A DNA stretch of 10,420 nucleotides from an uncultured Pseudomonadota bacterium (lineage in GTDB: Bacteria > Pseudomonadota > Gammaproteobacteria > Steroidobacterales > Steroidobacteraceae), in contig CAITAM010000510.1 of assembly GCA_903890265.1 (NCBI GenBank), positions 1-10,420 on the forward strand, given 5' to 3'. This document shows, one piece after another, positions 6,973 through 10,420 of this stretch. Numbering within the stretch: the stretch's first letter is position 1; every line of letters starts with the position of its first letter. The position numbers were made by a program, and so were the translations under genes. Under the pieces are notes generated by a model, which made no database searches, was not told the origin of the DNA, and saw nothing but the letters and a program-made list of their open reading frames with translations.

Positions 6973-7249
6973 CGTGGCGACGCGGTGCGCAGCGCGTGAT
7001 TGAGCCTGTTGCGCCGTGCCGACAGGCGCCGTTCCGCGGCCGGCCGGCCGGCCGCAACGTACTGATTTAACCGATTAATACCGACGCGCGTGGCAGCCGC
7101 ACTGGGGTCCTCGCGAGACGATTTGACTTCACGCACTCGCGACCCGAAATTCGGCGCAGCCCGTCACACCGCGGGCGGCGCGGTAGCCGATGCAGTTCAC
7201 CGTCCTGCAACACGGACATTTGCTACCGTTCATACCGACCGGAATCGAG
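6973..7249. other. Non-coding spacer between ahcY terminator and cpdA leader
   Basis: No convincing gene. The first 80 bp are dense in dyads: GCCTGT/ACAGGC (7004-7009 with 7022-7027), GCGCC/GGCGC (7011-7015 with 7025-7029) and a 20-bp palindrome at 7036-7055. A short AT-rich patch follows (about 7060-7080, TGATTTAACCGATTAATACC). A TTGACT that resembles a -35 box stands at 7123-7128, but the spaced -10 position (GAAATT, 7146-7151) matches only 3 of 6 bases. A promoter for cpdA is expected somewhere here because the terminator upstream is strong, but it could not be placed with confidence. Confidence 0.5.
7036..7055. repeat. 20-bp perfect palindrome of CCGG units
   Basis: Bases 7036-7055 read GCGG(CCGG)nCCGC, with 10-bp arms identical on the two strands and made entirely of G and C. 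It can be read as a run of overlapping GGCC/CCGG units. It sits 64 bp after the ahcY terminator, next to an AT-rich patch. No function is recognised. Confidence 0.85.
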
Positions 7250-7270
7250 GAACCTTCAGGATGAAGGTTC
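7250..7270 (+). promoter_or_regulatory. 9-bp perfect hairpin ahead of cpdA
   Basis: GAACCTTCA (7250-7258), GGA, TGAAGGTTC (7262-7270) is a perfect inverted repeat with a three-base spacer. There is no T run after it, so it is not an intrinsic terminator. As RNA it would cover the GAGGAA ribosome-binding sequence (7247-7252) and ATG (7261-7263) of the short ORF that precedes cpdA; as DNA it could be a protein-binding site. It does not fit the LexA or Crp consensus sequences I know. Confidence 0.55.
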
Positions 7271-7347
7271 ACTCCAACGCAAGTAGGCGAGCGAGCGTCG
7301 CCGGTGGGCGCGCCGCAGGAGCACACACACTTTGGACAGCAACTTGA
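7261..7347 (+). CDS. Possible 28-codon leader ORF overlapping the cpdA start
   Basis: An ATG at 7261, eight bases after a good GAGGAA, opens a 28-residue arginine- and alanine-rich frame beginning MKVHSNASRR and ending in TGA at 7345-7347. It overlaps the cpdA 5' end in another frame: the cpdA AGGAG (7317-7321) lies inside it, and its stop forms TTGA with an in-frame TTG of cpdA at 7344. Such an arrangement could couple translation of cpdA to the short frame. The peptide resembles no family I know. It may be a chance ORF; the frame also stays open upstream to 7090, as often in GC-rich DNA. Confidence 0.25.
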   Translation: MKVHSNASRRASVAGGRAAGAHTLWTAT

Positions 7348-8129
7348 GCAGCAACGTACGTCTCGTTCAGTTCACCGACTGCCACCTGTTCGGTGATCCG
7401 AATGGCCGGCTGCGCGGCACGGTGACACTCGATTCGCTGCAGGCCACCGTGGCCGCGGCACAGGCCCGCGTGGGCCACTGGGATGCCACGCTGCTCACGG
7501 GCGACCTCGTGCAGGACGACCCGGCAGGCTACGCCCACTTCCACGCCGTCTTCGCCGCGCTGCCACAGACCGTGTACTGCATTCCCGGTAACCACGACGA
7601 GCCGGCGAGCATGCGGCGCGCGCTCGCCCGGGCGCCGTTCTCGCACGTTCGCCACGCCGATCTCGGCAACTGGCGCATCGTCCTGCTGGACTCCCGGGTC
7701 GCGGGTTCGGCGCAGGGTGCGCTGTCAGACGCGGAGCTCGCCGCCCTGGAGGAGGCGCTCGGCACGGCGGGCGAACGCCACGTGCTCATAGCCCTGCACC
7801 ATCATCCGGTGGTCATGGTGAGCCGCTGGCTGGATCAGGTTGGGCTTACGAACGAGGCGGCGCTGTTCGCCATCGTCGACCGCTACCCGAAGGTCCGCGC
7901 ACTCGTCTTCGGTCACGTCCACCAGGAATACAGCGGCGAACGGCGCGGGGTACGGCTCTACGGAACGCCGTCAACCTGCGCGCAGTTCCGTCCGCGCGTG
8001 GACCACTTCGCCATCGACGCCAAGCCGCCGGCGTTTCGCACGCTGGAACTTGGCGCCGACGGCTCGGTGATGAGCACGCTGCAGTGGGTGGACCCGGGTG
8101 AAGCGCTGCGCGAGGCGCAGATCGCCTGA
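7332..8129 (+). CDS. cpdA: 3',5'-cyclic-AMP phosphodiesterase (class III, calcineurin-like)
   Basis: Cytosolic metallophosphoesterase that hydrolyses cAMP to AMP and so tempers Crp/Vfr-type signalling. The 265-aa protein carries the full set of dinuclear metal motifs in order: FTDCHLF (D16, H18), TGDL (GD at 57-58), PGNHDE (85-90), ALHHHP (154-159) and GHVHQE (194-199). Beyond the general fold it shares CpdA-specific stretches with the E. coli enzyme (275 aa): SWLDQ-like RWLDQ..L.N after LHHHP, TPSTCxQFxP at 212-221 and RTLELxADG at 236-244. An in-frame TAG at 7284 and the absence of ATG or GTG leave TTG at 7332 as the first start, with AGGAG ten bases upstream; TTG at 7344 is an alternative that would remove four residues. 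It is followed by hemL after 64 bp. Another class III phosphoesterase substrate cannot be excluded from sequence alone. Confidence 0.88.
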   Translation: MDSNLSSNVRLVQFTDCHLFGDPNGRLRGTVTLDSLQATVAAAQARVGHWDATLLTGDLVQDDPAGYAHFHAVFAALPQTVYCIPGNHDEPASMRRALARAPFSHVRHADLGNWRIVLLDSRVAGSAQGALSDAELAALEEALGTAGERHVLIALHHHPVVMVSRWLDQVGLTNEAALFAIVDRYPKVRALVFGHVHQEYSGERRGVRLYGTPSTCAQFRPRVDHFAIDAKPPAFRTLELGADGSVMSTLQWVDPGEALREAQIA

Positions 8130-8142
8130 CCGGCGGACCGGG

Positions 8143-8171
8143 TGGCCGGAGCCCCGGGCACTGCGTACACT
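8143..8171 (+). promoter_or_regulatory. Weak candidate promoter for hemL
   Basis: TACACT (8166-8171) resembles a -10 box, and a start near 8178 would leave about 16 nt before the GTG at 8194. The hexamer 17 bp upstream (TGGCCG, 8143-8148) is a poor -35. It may be that hemL is read partly from its own start and partly from cpdA transcription, since no terminator is seen between them. Confidence 0.25.
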
Positions 8172-8193
8172 CCTCCCCAATCTGGAGGACGCC

Positions 8194-9480
8194 GTGACCC
8201 AATCGCACGATCTTTACGTCGAAGCCTGCAAGTACATCCCCGGTGGCGTGAATTCGCCGGTCCGCGCCTTCCGCGGCGTGGGAGGCGAGCCGATCTTTTT
8301 CAGCCGGGCCAGCGGTCCCTACCTCTGGTCCGCCGATGGCAGGCGCTACCTCGACTACATCGGCTCGTGGGGCCCGATGATCCTCGGCCACGCGCACCCG
8401 GAAGTCGTGGCGCGGGTCCAGGAGACCGTGGCGCACGGCCTGTCGTTCGGCGCGCCCACGGCCCTTGAGACGGAGATGGCCGCCAAGGTCTGCGCGCTGG
8501 TACCGTCGATTGAGCTGGTACGGATGGTCAGCTCCGGGACCGAGGCGACGATGAGCGCGATCCGCCTCGCCCGCGGCTTTACCGGGCGCGACAAGATCGT
8601 GAAGTTCGAGGGTTGCTACCACGGCCACTCGGACTCCCTGCTGGTCAAGGCGGGCTCGGGCCTGCTGACGCTCGGCGTGCCGACCTCGCCCGGCGTGCCG
8701 AAGGAGCTTGCCGCGCACACGCTGACGCTGCCCTTCAATGACATTGCGAGCGCAGAGGCTCTGTTCGCCAAGCTCGGTGACGAGCTCGCCTGCGTGATCA
8801 TCGAGCCGATCGCGGGCAACATGAACTGCATTCCGCCCGTGCCGGGATTTCTCGAGGCCTTGCGCGCCCTGTGCGACCGGCACGGCACCGTGCTGATCTT
8901 TGACGAAGTCATGACCGGCTTTCGCGTGGCGCTCGGCGGGGCGCAGTCGCTCTACGGAGTCCGACCGGACCTGACCACGCTCGGCAAGATCATCGGCGGC
9001 GGCATGCCGGTGGGGGCCTTCGGTGGCCGGCGCGACATCATGAGCCATATCGCACCCCTCGGGCCCGTCTACCAGGCAGGCACGCTGTCCGGCAATCCCG
9101 TCGCGATGATCGCCGGGCTCACAACGCTCAAGCTTTTGGAGGAGCCCGGGTTCCACGCCAGGCTCGGGCGGCAGACCGACCGGCTGGTAGCGGGCCTGAA
9201 GGCGGCGGCCGACCGCGCGGGCGTCGCGCTCGCGACCAATCACGTGCCCGGCATGTTCGGCTTCTTTTTCACCGACAAGACCGCCGTCACGTCCTACGAG
9301 GACGCGACGCATTGCGACGCCGAGCGCTTCAAGCGCTTCTACCACGCGATGCTGGCCGCCGGCGTGTACCTGGCGCCCAGCGCCTACGAGGCCGGGTTCA
9401 TCTCGATTTCGCACACCGACGAGGACGTCGACGCCACCGTCGCAGCGGCCGAGGTGGCATTCAGGGCAAGCGCGGCGTAG
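8194..9480 (+). CDS. hemL: Glutamate-1-semialdehyde 2,1-aminomutase
   Basis: PLP enzyme (class III aminotransferase fold) that turns glutamate-1-semialdehyde into 5-aminolevulinate, the second step of the C5 route to heme and other tetrapyrroles. 428 aa, against 426 in E. coli. Visible: IPGGVNSPVRAF (15-26), SWGPMILGH (58-66), SSGTEATMSAIRLARGFTGR (113-132), FEGCYHGHSD (138-147), GNMNCIPP (208-215), FDEVMTGFR (236-244, D237), LGKIIGGGMPVGAFGG (263-278) with the PLP lysine K265, YQAGTLSGNP (293-302) and VYLAPSAYEAGFIS (391-404). The frame is open from 8098, but GTG at 8194 fits the HemL N-terminus (MxxSxxLY) and has GGAGG at 8184-8188, five bases before it. It ends 18 bp from the convergent glycosyltransferase gene. 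It points away from alphaproteobacteria, most of which use 5-aminolevulinate synthase. Confidence 0.97.
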   Translation: MTQSHDLYVEACKYIPGGVNSPVRAFRGVGGEPIFFSRASGPYLWSADGRRYLDYIGSWGPMILGHAHPEVVARVQETVAHGLSFGAPTALETEMAAKVCALVPSIELVRMVSSGTEATMSAIRLARGFTGRDKIVKFEGCYHGHSDSLLVKAGSGLLTLGVPTSPGVPKELAAHTLTLPFNDIASAEALFAKLGDELACVIIEPIAGNMNCIPPVPGFLEALRALCDRHGTVLIFDEVMTGFRVALGGAQSLYGVRPDLTTLGKIIGGGMPVGAFGGRRDIMSHIAPLGPVYQAGTLSGNPVAMIAGLTTLKLLEEPGFHARLGRQTDRLVAGLKAAADRAGVALATNHVPGMFGFFFTDKTAVTSYEDATHCDAERFKRFYHAMLAAGVYLAPSAYEAGFISISHTDEDVDATVAAAEVAFRASAA

Positions 9481-9503
9481 ACCGCCGGGGACCCGCGTCT
9501 ACG
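9476..9503. terminator. Inverted repeat holding both convergent stop codons
   Basis: CGTAGAC (9476-9482) and GTCTACG (9497-9503) form a 7-bp dyad around a 14-nt GC-rich centre that can add a short CGG/CCG stem. The TAG of hemL (9478-9480) lies in one arm and the TAG of the glycosyltransferase gene (9499-9501, minus) in the other. A T run is absent on both sides, so if it ends transcripts it is a weak or factor-assisted bidirectional terminator. The dyad is seen; the role is inferred. Confidence 0.35.
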
Positions 9504-10420
9504 GGCGCGCGGACGGGCGACGGCTTGCCCGGCGCCCGAGGCGATCGGGGTCGCGGCAAAGCTCTTCGTAGGCCGCCAGCGTCCTGCGCGCGACGGTGTC
9601 GAGGTGGTACGGCGACAGGTCGGGCCGCTGGCGGGGCGCGGGCGCTGCCACGAACGCCGCGATGGCACGGGAGAGCGCCGCCACGTCACCCACCGGCACC
9701 AGCGTGCCGGGGTACGCCGCGAGAATCTGCTTCGGCCCCTCGCATTCGGTGGCGATCACGGGCACGCCGGCGTCGAGCGCCTCCAGCACCACGCGCCCGA
9801 GCGGCTCACTGCGCGACGGACTGACGAAAAGGTCCAGCGCCTGAAAGCAGTCCTTCACGTCGGCACGAAAGCCGGTGAAACGGACCTGCCCTCCCGCCTC
9901 GCCCTCGAGGCGTCGCCGTTCCCGCCCGTCGCCGATCAGGACAAGCTTCGCGTTCGGCAGCCCGAGCCCGCGAAACGCGCTGATCAGGAGGTCAAAGCCC
10001 TTCGATTTCGCGAGCCTGCCGACGCCGCCGATCAGGACGTCGCCGGGCCCGGCGCCAAGCTCGGTGCGCAGCCTCTCGATTTCCCCCTGTTCGAGCCGCC
10101 GGTGAGGCAGCAGCGACTCGTTGATCTCGTAGACACGACCCGGATAGCCGGCGAGATCGCGTTTCTGCCAGTCGGCAATCACGATCAGTCCGTCGAGGCC
10201 GAGAAAGTGCGGCCCGTTGACCCACATGTGCAGCGTGCCGATCGTGGCGGCCGCCGGATCGATGCGAACGATCAGTCGCGTCGCGCGGCGCAGGTGCGTG
10301 TGGATGACATCGGGGCAGAAACGGGCCACGGCCGCGCGGATGCCGGGTGTCGGCCACCAGCCGCTGACCTCGACCACCTGCACGGCAGACGAGAGGTAAT
10401 CGCGGATGCTGGCGCCGCGG
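9499..10420 (-). CDS. GT4-family (GT-B fold) glycosyltransferase, C-terminal 306 residues
   Basis: The frame runs off the right edge without a start (it reads RGASIRDYLSSA before an internal GTG at 10383), so probably 50-70 N-terminal residues are outside. Visible: the end of the acceptor domain with PDVIHTH, a linker, then a full Glycos_transf_1 domain: GGVGRLAKSKGFDLLISAF (donor-site loop), LVLIGDGRERRRLE, VRFTGFRADV, and FVSPSRSEPLGRVVLEAL carrying the EX7E motif (E205 and E213 of the visible part), then GVPVIAT. Such retaining enzymes transfer sugars from nucleotide donors. The relation to WaaG-like proteins suggests lipopolysaccharide core or another surface glycan, acting at the cytoplasmic face of the inner membrane, but donor and acceptor cannot be told. 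The last 20 or so residues are arginine-rich and low in conservation. It converges on hemL; its partners would lie to the right of the window. Confidence 0.88.
   Translation of the reverse strand, partial: RGASIRDYLSSAVQVVEVSGWWPTPGIRAAVARFCPDVIHTHLRRATRLIVRIDPAAATIGTLHMWVNGPHFLGLDGLIVIADWQKRDLAGYPGRVYEINESLLPHRRLEQGEIERLRTELGAGPGDVLIGGVGRLAKSKGFDLLISAFRGLGLPNAKLVLIGDGRERRRLEGEAGGQVRFTGFRADVKDCFQALDLFVSPSRSEPLGRVVLEALDAGVPVIATECEGPKQILAAYPGTLVPVGDVAALSRAIAAFVAAPAPRQRPDLSPYHLDTVARRTLAAYEELCRDPDRLGRRASRRPSARP

Noticed and set aside
6973..7331. A Crp-binding site upstream of cpdA
   Set aside because: No TGTGA-N6-TCACA-like sequence was found in the spacer.
7090..7347. An 85-codon gene upstream of cpdA
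   Set aside because: The upstream part has no plausible ribosome-binding site or family motif and crosses the hairpin; only the 28-codon portion from 7261 has a good start signal and is listed at low confidence.
7846..9414. 522-codon open frame on the minus strand opposite hemL and the 3' part of cpdA
   Set aside because: It lies opposite two clearly identified genes, is rich in Arg, Gly, Ala and His as antisense frames in GC-rich DNA are, and shows no recognisable domain.

Overview
The window looks like a stretch of chromosome from a high-GC proteobacterium, most likely a gammaproteobacterium (betaproteobacteria not excluded). The reasons are a GC-rich codon bias strong enough to open long antisense reading frames, a CpdA-type cAMP phosphodiesterase, a HemL that implies the C5 (glutamyl-tRNA) route to heme rather than the C4 route usual in alphaproteobacteria, and a SAH riboswitch in front of ahcY. 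No mobile element, CRISPR array, phage gene or tRNA/rRNA was seen. Almost every gene is a full-length, intact housekeeping gene.

Layout. (1) 1-3937, minus strand: a central-carbon operon transcribed tkt (transketolase), gap (glyceraldehyde-3-phosphate dehydrogenase), pgk (phosphoglycerate kinase, 3' end outside the window). The gap-pgk spacing is only 2 nt. (2) 3938-4194: divergent control region between tkt and metK, with a candidate -10 for each direction, a 13-bp dyad at the metK promoter and a GC-rich, foldable metK leader. (3) 4195-6898, plus strand: metK (S-adenosylmethionine synthetase) and ahcY (S-adenosylhomocysteine hydrolase), separated by a clear SAH riboswitch, and closed by a strong intrinsic terminator at 6939-6972. 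(4) 6973-7331: non-coding stretch with a 20-bp perfect palindrome, a 9-bp hairpin and a possible 28-codon leader ORF. (5) 7332-9480, plus strand: cpdA (3',5'-cAMP phosphodiesterase, TTG start) and hemL (glutamate-1-semialdehyde aminomutase, GTG start). (6) 9499-10420, minus strand: the C-terminal 306 residues of a GT4-fold glycosyltransferase, convergent with hemL.

How the genes work together. tkt, gap and pgk serve the non-oxidative pentose phosphate pathway and lower glycolysis/gluconeogenesis. metK and ahcY are two steps of the activated methyl cycle: MetK makes SAM, methyltransferases turn it into SAH, and AhcY removes SAH, which inhibits those enzymes. The riboswitch ties AhcY production to SAH. 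cpdA, hemL and the glycosyltransferase are unrelated to one another in pathway.

Nothing here amounts to a new system. The most informative non-coding element is the SAH riboswitch, a known class. The least explained are the structured metK leader and the hairpin plus short ORF ahead of cpdA.
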